Origin: Chlorobium phaeovibrioides
Lineage (GTDB): Bacteria; Bacteroidota; Chlorobiia; Chlorobiales; Chlorobiaceae
Direction: 5' to 3'
Assembly: GCF_003968655.1 (NCBI RefSeq)
Contig: NZ_RXYK01000003.1
Location: forward strand, 62,001-126,000
Length of the DNA: 64,000 nucleotides
A model generated the notes under the pieces. It was given only the letters and a program-made list of their open reading frames with translations. It searched no databases and had not been told where the DNA came from. Position numbers and translations under genes: made by a program. Shown here in pieces: positions 10,291 to 19,610 of the stretch (positions are counted from its first letter, which is position 1; every line of letters starts with the position of its first letter).

Positions 10291-10743
10291 TCACTTGATT
10301 TTGTAGAGGAACCGTTTGCCTTCTTTTCCTGTTGGTATGCGCTCAATTTCCTGATCTTCTGCACCGAATTTATTGAACCAGACGCTGATGGTGGTTCCTT
10401 TGGTGTTCAATGCGTCGGCTATTTCACGGGGCTTGAAAGCTTTCTGGGGATGTGCCCGAAGAAGACCTTTGATGGCGTTGCCAAGCTGACCGCGTGAGAA
10501 ACGGGTGCCTGTTGATTTCGCTGCGCCTGAAGTTCCTTTCTCAAGTTTTGAGAGGTTCATTTCAAGGTTTCGCATGATTGAAGCAAGCTCTTGTTCGAGA
10601 GGGCTGACTGTTGCCTTGAACTCGTCATACATGCGGGCTATTTTTTCCTGAAGTGCTTTCTTTTCTTCTACCATAGACTGGAAGTGATCAATTTTCTGAA
10701 TGAAAATATCATACTTGTCGGGTGTTGTTGCTATCTGGCTCAT
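10291..10743 (-). CDS. Unrecognised protein with coiled coil and probable winged-helix domain
   Basis: About 150 residues from the ATG at 10743 (in-frame ATGs also occur at 10767, 10815 and 10827). The N-terminal half (about residues 12-70) is heptad-like and charged, a likely coiled coil for dimerisation. The C-terminal half (about residues 80-150) has the pattern of a winged helix: SRGQLGNAIKGLLRAHPQ, then FKPREIADAL, then TTISVWFNKF as a candidate recognition helix. I do not recognise the family and assign no function beyond probable nucleic-acid binding. Four CATTGG/CCAATG motifs cluster at its start (10741-10812), which may be an autoregulatory site. Confidence 0.6.
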   Translation of the reverse strand: MSQIATTPDKYDIFIQKIDHFQSMVEEKKALQEKIARMYDEFKATVSPLEQELASIMRNLEMNLSKLEKGTSGAAKSTGTRFSRGQLGNAIKGLLRAHPQKAFKPREIADALNTKGTTISVWFNKFGAEDQEIERIPTGKEGKRFLYKIK

Positions 10744-10812
10744 TGGACTGCTTCTATTTGTTTTCATTGGAAAATCATACCATGGTTTCACATTGGAAAA
10801 TATATGCCAATG
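10741..10812. promoter_or_regulatory. Cluster of CATTGG motifs, possible operator
   Basis: CATTGG occurs at 10741-10746, 10765-10770 and 10791-10796, and in inverted form CCAATG at 10807-10812. Two copies extend to CATTGGAAAAT (10765 and 10791). Spacing is 24 and 26 bases, about two and a half helical turns. The cluster covers the start region of the minus-strand winged-helix-like gene and the upstream region of mtaB. An operator is inference. Confidence 0.4.
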
Positions 10813-10893
10813 CATTGTTCTCTGCAAGCAAAGAATTGGAGTGCCTCTGCTGCTTTCTGCTGATTGTTTTTTTATATCTTTTTCTGTGTTTTT

Positions 10894-12249
10894 ATGGATG
10901 CAACTGAAAAAAAGACGGTTTCAGGCGTAACGCTTGGTTGTAAGCTGAACTATGCTGAAACTGCCTCCATACTGCAGAGTCTGGTTGAGCGGGGTTGGAG
11001 GATTGCCGGGCCACAGGAGCAGCCGGATTTGATTGTTGTGCACAGTTGTGCTGTAACGAAGCAGGCTGAGCAGAAGTGCCGTCAGAAAATTCGGGGGCTT
11101 GTGCGACGCCATCCGGACAGCAGGGTTGTTGTTACAGGATGTTATGCGCAGCTCAGTCCTGGACTGATTGCTGACATTGAGGGGGTTGACGCGGTTTTGG
11201 GCAATGATGAGAAATTTGACTCCTCCAGCTATATGGGTGTTGTTGCTGCGCCGCCCCCGGCAGGAAAGCCTGTTGTTTGTGTGTCGGACGAGGGCGGGTT
11301 CCTCACTGCACACCGGGCGTGTTCCCTTCCTTCGGGCTCGGAGGGAGAACGGACAAGGGCGTTTCTGAAGCTGCAGGACGGGTGCGATTACGGCTGTGCC
11401 TATTGTACCATTCCGCTGGCGCGGGGCCGCTCCCGTTCGGTTCCGCCGGAGGTCGTCCTCCAGCAGGCGCAGATGCTTGCCGATTCAGGGTATCGGGAGA
11501 TTGTGCTGACCGGGGTCAATACGGGGGATTACCGGAGTGGTACAACGGGGTTTCTTGAGCTGCTTCGGATGCTTGAAGATATTGATGTTCCGCGCATTCG
11601 CATCAGTTCGCTGGAACCTGATATCCTGACCGATGAGCTTGTGGCACTCGTTGCTGCTTCCCGCACTATTGTTCCTCATTTCCATCTGCCGCTACAGAAC
11701 GGCTCAGACCGTATTCTTGGGGCGATGCGCCGTCGGTACCGGACGGCAGACTACCGGGAACGGCTGCTTGGTGCGGTGGATGCAATTGAGGACTGTGCGG
11801 TCGGGGCTGATGTGATGGTAGGGTACCCGGGGGAGAACGATGATGATTTCGGGGATACGGTGCGCTTCATTGAGGGATTACCTCTTGCTTATCTTCATGT
11901 ATTCAGCTGTTCTGTTCGCCCGGGTACGGTACTTGCCCGGGAGGTCAGTTGCGGGGAGCGGCTGGCTGTGGCTCCGCAGGTTGCGTCCGGGAGAAGTGCA
12001 ATACTGAAGGAGATCGGGGAGCGGAAAGCAGCGGAGTTCCGGCTGCGGTATCTGGGTCGTCGGTGCCGGGTGCTGTTTGAGGAGTGCCGGCAGGCAGGCA
12101 ACGGGACGCTGCGCTGGAGCGGCTACAGCCGGAACTATCTGCCGGTGTGGGTGGATATTCCTGCAGATGAAAGGAGTCTGTCGGGGATGGAGCTGCCGGT
12201 GGCCATCGTAGGAGCTGGTTTGCAATTAGAGGGCAGACTGTTATCTTAA
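10894..12249 (+). CDS. mtaB: tRNA t6A37 methylthiotransferase MtaB
   Basis: A radical-SAM enzyme that turns t6A into ms2t6A at position 37 of ANN-decoding tRNAs. From the ATG at 10894 the 451-residue protein has an N-terminal MTTase domain with cluster cysteines C16, C52 and C83 and a radical-SAM CxxxCxxC at C164, C168, C171 (DGCDYGCAYC). A weak TRAM-like C-terminus follows. The N-terminal pattern TLGCKLNYAE and the absence of the MiaB N-terminus favour MtaB over MiaB or RimO. The frame is open to 10864 but those residues look non-coding. A Sua5 gene for t6A itself is at 50886. Confidence 0.9.
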   Translation: MDATEKKTVSGVTLGCKLNYAETASILQSLVERGWRIAGPQEQPDLIVVHSCAVTKQAEQKCRQKIRGLVRRHPDSRVVVTGCYAQLSPGLIADIEGVDAVLGNDEKFDSSSYMGVVAAPPPAGKPVVCVSDEGGFLTAHRACSLPSGSEGERTRAFLKLQDGCDYGCAYCTIPLARGRSRSVPPEVVLQQAQMLADSGYREIVLTGVNTGDYRSGTTGFLELLRMLEDIDVPRIRISSLEPDILTDELVALVAASRTIVPHFHLPLQNGSDRILGAMRRRYRTADYRERLLGAVDAIEDCAVGADVMVGYPGENDDDFGDTVRFIEGLPLAYLHVFSCSVRPGTVLAREVSCGERLAVAPQVASGRSAILKEIGERKAAEFRLRYLGRRCRVLFEECRQAGNGTLRWSGYSRNYLPVWVDIPADERSLSGMELPVAIVGAGLQLEGRLLS

Positions 12250-12299
12250 CCTTCCACTTTTTTTGCAACGGCTTCTCATCAACTTAATTCGAGACACCC

Positions 12300-12833
12300 A
12301 TGCCGATCAAATCCCGCATACGCGCCATTCCCGATTATCCGAAAAAAGGCATTATGTTCCGCGACATCACCACCCTTATCAAGGATCCCGTGGGGTTCCG
12401 TCTGGTTATTGACGGCTTGACGCAGCGTTATCTGGAAAATGGCGTTGATTTTGATGTGGTTGTTGGCGTTGAGGCCCGGGGTTTCATTCCTGGCTCTGCG
12501 CTGGCTTATACGCTCGGAAAGGGGTTTGTTCCGGTGCGCAAGCCAGGCAAGCTTCCTGCCGATGTTGTTTCACAGGAGTATGAGCTGGAGTATGGCACCG
12601 ACAAGGTTGAGATTCATCTTGATGCCATTCTGCCGGGTACGAGGGTGCTGCTTGTCGATGACCTGCTGGCAACTGGCGGCACGGCCCTTGCAGCGGCGGC
12701 GCTGGTTGAGAAAGTTGGCGGTGTGGTGGCTGAGATGGCTTTCATTGTGAACCTGCCTGATATAGGCGGTGAGAGGAAAATCCTTGATAAGGGATACCGT
12801 GTCTTTTCGCTCACTGAGTTTGAGGGGGAGTAA
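12300..12833 (+). CDS. apt: Adenine phosphoribosyltransferase
   Basis: Salvages adenine to AMP using PRPP. The 177-residue protein has the type I PRTase PRPP-binding motif VLLVDDLLATGGTA and the family's N-terminal IPDYPKKGIMFRDITTL. Length is normal. The stop is three bases before the antiporter ATG, so the two genes are probably in one transcript. Confidence 0.96.
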   Translation: MPIKSRIRAIPDYPKKGIMFRDITTLIKDPVGFRLVIDGLTQRYLENGVDFDVVVGVEARGFIPGSALAYTLGKGFVPVRKPGKLPADVVSQEYELEYGTDKVEIHLDAILPGTRVLLVDDLLATGGTALAAAALVEKVGGVVAEMAFIVNLPDIGGERKILDKGYRVFSLTEFEGE

Positions 12834-12836
12834 CTG

Positions 12837-14309
12837 ATGTCTGCAAAAAGCATGATTCTGGCGGTTGCCGGTGCGGTAGCCATTGTTCCATCTGCTCCTC
12901 TTCTGGCCTCAGAACACCATAGTGGCGCTGCTGCCACAGAGGCTGCTGTGGCTATGGCGCACCATCTGCCGCCCCTATGGCTGGTTGCTCCATTTGTCGT
13001 ACTTCTTCTCATGATTGCTACAGGGCCGCTCTTCTACCACCGGTTCTGGGAGCATCATTATCCGAAAGCGGCCATGGGGTTGGGGGCTGTTGTTGCCCTT
13101 TACTACGGCTTTATGATGGATCACGGGACGCACACTCTTCTGCATACCCTTGAGGAGTATATTTCCTTCATGGCGCTTATCGCATCGCTTTTCATTGTTT
13201 CGGGCGGAATTCTCATACACATTGAGAGACGGGGGACGCCGCTGGTCAATGGCGCTCTACTCATGTTCGGTGCAGTACTGGCAGACATCATCGGCACAAC
13301 GGGTGCTTCCATGCTACTCATCCGTCCTTACATGCGCATCAATGAGGGCCGGTTGAGGGCGTTTCATATCGTTTTCTTTATTTTCATTGTGAGCAACATC
13401 GGTGGTGGATTGACTCCCATCGGCGATCCTCCGCTTTTTCTTGGGTTCCTGAAGGGTGTGCCGTTTTTCTGGGTTATTTCCAAGGTATGGCTTCCGTGGA
13501 TAGCTGTAATCGCCACCCTCATAGTAATCTTTATGCTTCTGGACTGGAAGGCCGGCAAGGGTGAAGTTACACCGGCTCCCAAGAGCTCGGATGGTGCCAT
13601 CACCATTACCGGGACGAAGAACTTTGCCTGGCTTGCAGTCATTATTGTTGCCGTTTTTCTTGACCCTGCCGTGATATCTGGATTTCCGAGTCTTCAGGAA
13701 ATGCTTGGGGTGCCTTTTGGTATCCGTGAAGTGATTATGTTCAGCGTTGCGTTTGTGGCTTATAAAAATGCTGACGGGGATGCGCTCAAGGGCAATGAAT
13801 TCAACTTTGAGCCAATCAAGGAAGTCGCATTTCTCTTTGTGGGCATTTTTGCTACCATGATTCCTGCGCTGGAGCTTATCGGCTCCTATGCAGCAATTCA
13901 TGCAGGTGAATTTTCGGTGAGCCGGTTCTACTGGATGACGGGCGCTCTTTCAGGCGTGCTCGACAATGCTCCGACCTACCTCAACTTCCTTGCCGGTGCC
14001 CTTGGAAAATTTGGTCTTGACATAAACTCGGCTGATGCTGTTCTCCAGATACGGGCATTTGCGGCCGGTACTGGTTCGCCTGTTCCGGGTGATGTGACTT
14101 CGGATGTGTATCTTGTGGCTATTTCCATAGCCGCAGTGTTCTTCGGTGCCATGACTTATATCGGCAACGCCCCGAACTTCATGGTGAAGAATATTGCCGC
14201 CCAGGCCGAAGCGGATGTTCCGGATTTTGTGGAGTATATCTGGAAGTATTCCATCCCGATTCTTCTTCCGGTTTTTCTTGTCCTGTGGCTGCTGTTTTTC
14301 AATTTTTGA
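12837..14309 (+). CDS. nhaD: NhaD-type sodium:proton antiporter
   Basis: A 490-residue polytopic membrane protein with an N-terminal hydrophobic segment resembling a signal peptide, a His-rich stretch around residues 24-42, and about twelve further membrane segments. GGGLTPIGDPPLFLGFLKG and VLDNAPTYLNF are hallmarks of the NhaD branch of the ion-transporter superfamily; the Asp in GDPP and in LDNAP are the usual ion-pathway acids. It most likely exchanges Na+ for H+ across the inner membrane, which suits brackish or marine life. GGGGGAG lies just before its start. Confidence 0.88.
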   Translation: MSAKSMILAVAGAVAIVPSAPLLASEHHSGAAATEAAVAMAHHLPPLWLVAPFVVLLLMIATGPLFYHRFWEHHYPKAAMGLGAVVALYYGFMMDHGTHTLLHTLEEYISFMALIASLFIVSGGILIHIERRGTPLVNGALLMFGAVLADIIGTTGASMLLIRPYMRINEGRLRAFHIVFFIFIVSNIGGGLTPIGDPPLFLGFLKGVPFFWVISKVWLPWIAVIATLIVIFMLLDWKAGKGEVTPAPKSSDGAITITGTKNFAWLAVIIVAVFLDPAVISGFPSLQEMLGVPFGIREVIMFSVAFVAYKNADGDALKGNEFNFEPIKEVAFLFVGIFATMIPALELIGSYAAIHAGEFSVSRFYWMTGALSGVLDNAPTYLNFLAGALGKFGLDINSADAVLQIRAFAAGTGSPVPGDVTSDVYLVAISIAAVFFGAMTYIGNAPNFMVKNIAAQAEADVPDFVEYIWKYSIPILLPVFLVLWLLFFNF

Positions 14310-14342
14310 GGCTGAACCCGTAAACGGAATGATCACACTGCC

Positions 14343-14729
14343 ATGAAAAGTTTTGTCAATGCCGCAAAGAACGGGGAGACGGGGTTTGTCATCAGGAATT
14401 CGGTCTTCCTGCCGTTTCACTGTGAGTTGCTGAGCATCTGGATAGGCAAGGAGATGTCTCTCCTTTCAGCGCCTGACCTGATTACAGATATCTCCAATCC
14501 CGATATTCTGGGAATCAGGGAGACGGAAAGTTTCACCAATCTGATATTCAGAAAATGGGGCGACCTGTCTAAAGAGCTCAGTCATGATAAAGGGCACATC
14601 ATCCTTCATGCGGCAGAAAAGGGCGCGGATGTGTTTGGAAGCGGAAACCTGCATTATATCCGTGTTGCTTTCTGCAACAGGCATAAAGAGGTCTGCTTTG
14701 AAATTATTGACAACCCCTACGAGCTGTAA
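14343..14729 (+). CDS. Conserved-looking hypothetical protein
   Basis: A 128-residue soluble protein with no signal peptide or membrane segment. Codon use resembles its neighbours, and there is no overlap on the other strand, so I take it as real. I do not recognise a domain; the stretch around residues 80-120 (GHIILHAA...FEIIDNPYEL) looks like an alternating beta fold. It starts 33 bases after the antiporter and ends in a hairpin shared with the convergent HU gene. Confidence 0.6.
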   Translation: MKSFVNAAKNGETGFVIRNSVFLPFHCELLSIWIGKEMSLLSAPDLITDISNPDILGIRETESFTNLIFRKWGDLSKELSHDKGHIILHAAEKGADVFGSGNLHYIRVAFCNRHKEVCFEIIDNPYEL

Positions 14730-14740
14730 GGGTTGATTTT
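14711..14740. terminator. Hairpin overlapping the stop codon of the orphan gene
   Basis: CAACCC (14711-14716) pairs with GGGTTG (14730-14735) and is followed by ATTTTT. The stem includes the last codons and stop of the gene ending at 14729 and lies next to the stop of the convergent HU gene. Confidence 0.5.
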
Positions 14741-15049
14741 TCAGGGCATGTTTCCTTTCAGGCTTTCGCTGACGGCCTGCTTGAACTCTTTTGAGATTTT
14801 GAAGGTCGGTACATTTTTAGGCTCAACCGTCACTTTCTCTCCGGTTCTCGGATTGCGTGCCTGACGAAGGTTCTTGTAGCGGATGTTGAATGATCCGAAT
14901 CCACGGATTTCAATACGCTTTCCCGCTTTCAGTGAGTCAATGATGCTTTCAAAGAGAGAGTCCACCACCGTTTCGGTTTCGTTTTTGGTGAGGCCTGTCC
15001 TGTGGGCAATGACATTGACCAGGTCTGCTTTCGTGGTTGTGTTTCCCAT
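14741..15049 (-). CDS. HU/IHF family DNA-binding protein
   Basis: A 102-residue nucleoid protein. It has the family's N-terminal helices (TKADLVNVIAHRTGLTK), the turn GFGSF and the beta-arm signature around RNPRTGEKV with the intercalating Pro. Members bend DNA as dimers. The arm sequence and length are closer to IHF-alpha-like proteins than to canonical HU (about 90 residues), but the two cannot be told apart here with certainty. It is convergent with the orphan gene and followed upstream by a TauE/SafE gene on the same strand. Confidence 0.92.
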   Translation of the reverse strand: MGNTTTKADLVNVIAHRTGLTKNETETVVDSLFESIIDSLKAGKRIEIRGFGSFNIRYKNLRQARNPRTGEKVTVEPKNVPTFKISKEFKQAVSESLKGNMP

Positions 15050-15087
15050 AATGAATTATGACTTGGTGTTATTGGTGATTGTACTGA

Positions 15088-15468
15088 TTACTTAAACCAC
15101 AGACGAAGCGCGACAATTCCTGTAAAGACAGCAAATGCCTTTCTTAAAACACTTCCCGACAGATGGGTTGCGATTTTTGCTCCGAAATACGCTCCGCCGA
15201 ACAGTCCGACTGCCAGAATAAGTCCAAGCCAGACATTGTCCATTGAAATTTTCCCTGCCCGGTAGTATTCAAGAGCACCGAGAATACCTACAGGAAGAAG
15301 CAGCGCTACGAGCGAAGTTGCGTTTGCTGTGTGTTGTGTCATACCGAGCAGCAGCACAAGAGCAGGGACGATAATGACCCCACCTCCTATTCCGAACATA
15401 CCCGACAGAATGCCGGCCAGCGAGCCGATGAGCAGCATGGTGATGACTTGTGCATAAGGGATTTCCAT
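15088..15468 (-). CDS. Half-size TauE/SafE (TSUP) family membrane protein
   Basis: A 126-residue protein with about four membrane segments and the repeat signature GxLSGxFGIGGGVIIVPAL of the TSUP family, whose members export sulfite, sulfoacetate and related organosulfur anions or take up sulfur compounds. Full-length TSUP proteins have two such halves (about 250 residues); this has one, ending naturally at a stop with no second half on either side. It could work as a homodimer or with another half. The gene ends up 14 bases downstream of the ftsH stop, so co-transcription with ftsH is likely. Confidence 0.85.
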   Translation of the reverse strand: MEIPYAQVITMLLIGSLAGILSGMFGIGGGVIIVPALVLLLGMTQHTANATSLVALLLPVGILGALEYYRAGKISMDNVWLGLILAVGLFGGAYFGAKIATHLSGSVLRKAFAVFTGIVALRLWFK

Positions 15469-15482
15469 GGAACCTCTGTTGG

Positions 15483-17468
15483 TTATGTGGTCATCATGCG
15501 CGAGAGTTCCTGACGGATTCCCGTTATGTTCTCTATTTCCAGTGCGCTGAGTGATTCCCGTTCAATAAGCGTTTCGGCAAGGCTATGGAGCACCGCGCTG
15601 TTAAGAGAGAGGATGTTCTTTGCGTTTTCCATACATGCCATAATGATGTTTCGCACCTCTACATCAATCTGCAGGGCAGTCTCTTCACTGTATTCACGGA
15701 CATGTGAGTAGTCTTTGCCCAGAAAGACCTCTTTGTGGGTGTCGCCGTAGTTGATGGGCCCGAGTTTTTCGCTCATTCCCCACTGTCGTACCATTCTCCG
15801 TGCAATGTCGGTCGCTTTTTCAATGTCGTTGGCAGCACCGGTGCTGATTTCGTTGAAGATGAGCTCTTCTGCAACCCTGCCTCCCAGCGCATAGGTGATC
15901 ATGGCCTCCAGATACTCCTTGTTTTGGGTGTACCGGTCTTCAAGGGGTAGATAGGCGGTCAACCCAAGGCTGCGGCCGCGGGGAATGATTGTGACCTTGT
16001 GTATGGGGTCGGAGCCTTTGGTGTGAAGGGCTACCAGCACATGACCGGCCTCGTGGTATGCGGTGAGTTTTTTTTGTTCTTCGGATATGTACATGCTTCT
16101 TCTTTCCGGACCCATCAGGATTTTGTCGCGGGCCTGGTCAAAATTCAATGCAGTCACCTTTTCCTGCATGTTGCGTGCAGTCAGGAGCGCGGCTTCATTG
16201 ACGAGGTTGGCCAAATCGGCTCCCGAGAAGCCGGGGGTGCTTTTGGCAAGGACTGTGATGTCCACCGTGTCGTCAAGTGGAGTTTCTTTCGTGTGAATCT
16301 TGAGAATGGCTTCACGGCCCCTTATGTCGGGCTTATCTACGGTTATCTGCCTGTCAAAGCGCCCTGGGCGTAGAAGTGCGGTGTCGAGCACATCGGGGCG
16401 GTTGGTTGCGGCAATCAGTATGACATTGTCGCTGGTGGTAAACCCGTCCATCTCAACCAGCAGCTGGTTGAGTGTCTGTTCGCGTTCGTCGTGGCCGCCT
16501 CCAAGGCCTGCCCCACGGCTTCTGCCTACAGCATCGATTTCGTCGATAAACACAATGCAGGGGGCGTTTTTCTTTGCCTGTTCAAACAGGTCGCGCACTC
16601 TGGCTGCTCCAACTCCGACAAACATTTCCACGAAATCTGCTCCCGATATTGAGAAAAAGGGAACCTTGGCTTCACCGGCGATGGCTTTTGCCAGAAGGGT
16701 TTTCCCTGTTCCTGGAGGGCCAAGCAACAGAACGCCTTTGGGTATTTTCCCACCGACTTTCTGGAATTTTTCCGGATTGGTCAGGAATTCAACCGTCTCC
16801 TGCAGCTCTTCAACTGCCTCATCGACGCCGGCAACATCGTTGAATGTGGTTTTTACCTCAAATTCGCTGACCATTTTTGCCCGGCTTTTGCCGAAGCTGA
16901 AGAGGTTTTTTGACTGATTGGCGCTCTGGCCGTTCATTCTCCTGATGACAAAGAAATAGATGGCTCCGAAAATAAGCCAGGGTGCAAAGAGGATGAGAAT
17001 GGTGTAGAGGGCGTTGTTTCCCTCTTCAATGCGAACCTTGACCCCTTTTTCGGCAAGCAGTTCTGCCTGCGGGGTGCTGAATGAGGGGAGCCGTACCGAA
17101 AAGTGTGTGCTCTCAACTTCGGTATTGTCTTTCAGTGCAAGGGAAGTAGGCTTTTTGAGCGTTCCTTTGAGGAGCGCCGAGCGGTCTTCAAGGTTCTGTA
17201 CGGCAATATCAGTTACAAGATTGCTGTCGAGAAGGCTTCTGTATTCGTTGTAAATGATTTCCGGGCCGTCCGATCCTGATGAAAAACGCTGGAACACAAA
17301 GAGCATCATGAGGCCTATCATGATGAAGAGAATGAATCTCGGGAACTGTGGGCGGGGGTTGTCCCCTTTTCCCTGAAACCATCCGGGCCCCTGCTCTTCT
17401 TCGTTGACCGGCTTGAATCGGTTGCGCAGGGAGTCCTTCCCCGGTGGTTTTACTGGCTTTTCGGGCAT
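15483..17468 (-). CDS. ftsH: ATP-dependent zinc metalloprotease FtsH
   Basis: A 661-residue inner-membrane AAA+ protease that degrades misfolded and regulatory membrane and soluble proteins. Order of parts: cytoplasmic N-terminus rich in Pro/Lys, a first membrane segment (about residues 47-62), a periplasmic domain, a second membrane segment (about 155-172), an AAA domain with Walker A GPPGTGKT starting at residue 250 and the SRH region, then the M41 protease domain with HEAGH starting at H472. Length is typical. A 253-base gap separates it from divergent gltX. Confidence 0.97.
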   Translation of the reverse strand: MPEKPVKPPGKDSLRNRFKPVNEEEQGPGWFQGKGDNPRPQFPRFILFIMIGLMMLFVFQRFSSGSDGPEIIYNEYRSLLDSNLVTDIAVQNLEDRSALLKGTLKKPTSLALKDNTEVESTHFSVRLPSFSTPQAELLAEKGVKVRIEEGNNALYTILILFAPWLIFGAIYFFVIRRMNGQSANQSKNLFSFGKSRAKMVSEFEVKTTFNDVAGVDEAVEELQETVEFLTNPEKFQKVGGKIPKGVLLLGPPGTGKTLLAKAIAGEAKVPFFSISGADFVEMFVGVGAARVRDLFEQAKKNAPCIVFIDEIDAVGRSRGAGLGGGHDEREQTLNQLLVEMDGFTTSDNVILIAATNRPDVLDTALLRPGRFDRQITVDKPDIRGREAILKIHTKETPLDDTVDITVLAKSTPGFSGADLANLVNEAALLTARNMQEKVTALNFDQARDKILMGPERRSMYISEEQKKLTAYHEAGHVLVALHTKGSDPIHKVTIIPRGRSLGLTAYLPLEDRYTQNKEYLEAMITYALGGRVAEELIFNEISTGAANDIEKATDIARRMVRQWGMSEKLGPINYGDTHKEVFLGKDYSHVREYSEETALQIDVEVRNIIMACMENAKNILSLNSAVLHSLAETLIERESLSALEIENITGIRQELSRMMTT

Positions 17469-17720
17469 GATGGATAGGCAGGGAGTTGTGCAAAATGTAA
17501 GTTGGTTCCGTATAAGTAATTAAAAGTAAAACTGCGTTGGAAAGCAAAAAGTTTATTTCTTGTGCTTTCGTTTCCCTGTTTCAAGCTGAAACCACCCTCA
17601 TCTTCATATTGAGTTGGAATCTTTCAGTGCTTCTCTCTGCAATTCTGCTCAGTTTTGTTAAATTCAATGTTCTTGACAGATGGCAGTTCTCTCAATTCAT
17701 TAACAATGACAAGGCGTATG

Positions 17721-19232
17721 ATGGTCGGTAAACGGGTCAGAACCAGGTTCGCTCCTTCTCCTACAGGGTATCTTCATGTCGGCGGGCTTCGCACCGCGCT
17801 CTACAACTACCTTTTCGCCAAAAGGATGGACGGCGATTTTGTTGTCAGAATTGAGGATACCGATCAGAGCAGAAAGGTTGCAGATGCTCAGGAAAATCTG
17901 ATAAAGACCCTTGAATGGGCAGGGCTTATGCCTGACGAAAGTCCTCTGCATGGTGGTGATTTTGGCCCTTACCTGCAGTCGGAGCGGCTTGATATCTATA
18001 AGAAATATTGTGAGCAATTGCTTGAAGCAGGTCATGCCTATCACTGTTTTGCAACTTCCGAAGAGCTTGAAGAGAACCGGCAGCTTCAGTTGAAGCAGGG
18101 ATTGCAGCCGAAGTACAACAGGAAATGGCTTCCCGAAGATATGGGCGGCTCAATGCCCCGGAGCGAGATCAAGAAAAAACTTGATGAAGGAGTCCCTTCA
18201 GTTGTGCGCATGAAGGTACCTGATTATGTTTCAGTATGGTTTGAGGATATCATCAGAGGTCCGATAGAGTTTGATTCGGCTACCATTGATGATCAGGTGC
18301 TGATGAAGTCGGATGGTTTCCCCACATACCATTTTGCCAGCGTCATTGACGACCATCTCATGGAGTTTACCCATATCATCAGGGGTGAGGAGTGGCTTCC
18401 TTCCATGCCGAAGCATCTTCTTCTCTATGAGTTCCTTGGGTGGGAGCCTCCGAAGTATGCCCATCTTCCGCTTCTGCTCAACCCCGACCGTTCAAAACTC
18501 AGCAAGCGGCAGGGCGATGTGTCGGTGGAGGATTACATCCGGAAGGGATATAGCAGCGAGGCTATTGTGAATTTCGTGGCTCTGCTTGGCTGGAATCAGG
18601 GTGAGGGATGTGAGCAGGAAATCTATAGTCTTCAGGAGCTGACTGAAAGGTTTTCTCTGGAGCGGGTAGGCAAGGCGGGTTCCATTTTCACCATCGACAA
18701 GCTGAACTGGCTTGAGAAACAGTATATCAAAAGTCGCCCGGCCGAGGATATCATCCGGGTGATCAAGCCTCTTTTGATTTCGGAACTTGAAAAGAAAGAG
18801 ACGCTTCTTGATCGTGCGACCATAACCGGTGAGCGCTATCTGGAAGATGTCATAGAGCTGATGCGCGAGCGGGTTGGTTTTGAGCGTGAGTTCGTGACCT
18901 TCTCTTCCTATTTCTTTTTTGAGCCGGAGACATACGAGGAGGATGCTGTCAAGAAACGCTGGACGCCTGATACCAACAGCCTGCTTGACGAGTTTCTGCC
19001 GGTGCTGGAGTCCATGCCGGACTTTACGGCCGAGGCAATTGAGGCAGCCCTCAAGGAATTTGTGGCTCCAAAAGGTCTGAAAGCCGCAGCACTTATCCAT
19101 CCATTGAGAATCGTCTCCTCGGGTGTCAGTTTCGGCCCCAGCCTCTACCATATGCTTGAGGTGCTTGGCCGTGAGGCTGTTGTTCGTCGTATCCGGAAAG
19201 GTATGGCAGTCATCACGCTTCCGCAGCAATAG
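17721..19232 (+). CDS. gltX: Glutamyl-tRNA synthetase
   Basis: Charges tRNA-Glu; in this lineage Glu-tRNA also feeds the C5 path to bacteriochlorophyll. From the ATG at 17721 (AAGG six bases before it) the 503-residue protein starts [22 protein letters not shown], with the HIGH-type motif LHVG at residues 18-21 and the KMSKS-type motif KLSKR. In-frame starts at 17706 or 17655 are possible but would only add unusual residues. Only one gltX copy is seen. It is followed by a strong terminator and then tRNA-Phe. Confidence 0.95.
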   Translation: MVGKRVRTRFAPSPTGYLHVGGLRTALYNYLFAKRMDGDFVVRIEDTDQSRKVADAQENLIKTLEWAGLMPDESPLHGGDFGPYLQSERLDIYKKYCEQLLEAGHAYHCFATSEELEENRQLQLKQGLQPKYNRKWLPEDMGGSMPRSEIKKKLDEGVPSVVRMKVPDYVSVWFEDIIRGPIEFDSATIDDQVLMKSDGFPTYHFASVIDDHLMEFTHIIRGEEWLPSMPKHLLLYEFLGWEPPKYAHLPLLLNPDRSKLSKRQGDVSVEDYIRKGYSSEAIVNFVALLGWNQGEGCEQEIYSLQELTERFSLERVGKAGSIFTIDKLNWLEKQYIKSRPAEDIIRVIKPLLISELEKKETLLDRATITGERYLEDVIELMRERVGFEREFVTFSSYFFFEPETYEEDAVKKRWTPDTNSLLDEFLPVLESMPDFTAEAIEAALKEFVAPKGLKAAALIHPLRIVSSGVSFGPSLYHMLEVLGREAVVRRIRKGMAVITLPQQ

Positions 19233-19242
19233 CTGGAATTCT

Positions 19243-19273
19243 GTGGGGGCCCACAGAGGGCTCCCGCTTTTTT
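19243..19273 (+). terminator. Rho-independent terminator of gltX
   Basis: A ten-base stem GTGGGGGCCC / GGGCTCCCGC (with two G-U pairs) around a five-base loop, followed by TTTTTT, eleven bases after the gltX stop. Confidence 0.88.
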
Positions 19274-19324
19274 GATTTATTTTTGGATGAATGCGAAAAT
19301 TCCTATATTTTGCATCTCTTCAAT

Positions 19325-19397
19325 GGACAGATAGCTCAGTTGGTAGAGCAATGGACTGAAAATCCATGTGTCGTGGGTTCGATTCCCTCTCTGTCCA
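19325..19397 (+). tRNA. tRNA-Phe (anticodon GAA)
   Basis: A full cloverleaf can be drawn: acceptor stem GGACAGA / TCTGTCC, D-stem GCTC / GAGC, anticodon stem ATGGA / TCCAT with loop CTGAAAA (anticodon GAA), variable loop GTGTC, T-loop TTCGATT, and discriminator A. The T-stem GTGGG / CCCTC has one U-U mismatch. CCA is not encoded; CTT follows. Confidence 0.95.
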
Positions 19398-19430
19398 CTT
19401 CTTCGTCGTTTGCCTGCATTCGTAGAAGTC

Positions 19431-19460
19431 CCGAAACCCCTGAAAACACAGGGGTTTCGG
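19431..19460 (+). terminator. Hairpin downstream of tRNA-Phe
   Basis: A perfect twelve-base stem CCGAAACCCCTG / CAGGGGTTTCGG with a six-base loop, 33 bases after the tRNA. The T-run after it is weak (CGTTTCTGG), so it may terminate poorly or protect the 3' end. Nothing else is recognised between here and crtC at 19611. Confidence 0.65.
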
Positions 19461-19610
19461 CGTTTCTGGTGTTCGCCTCCATTTGCCGTTGTTTAGCATA
19501 ATCCGGAATTAATGGGTATAGTTATGGTTATAGCATTGGCACCTTTAAAAAATGTGTTTTCGTTTTTCTGCCATCCAGTTTCCAGTCGCCGTTTCCCTTC
19601 AGCAGCATGA

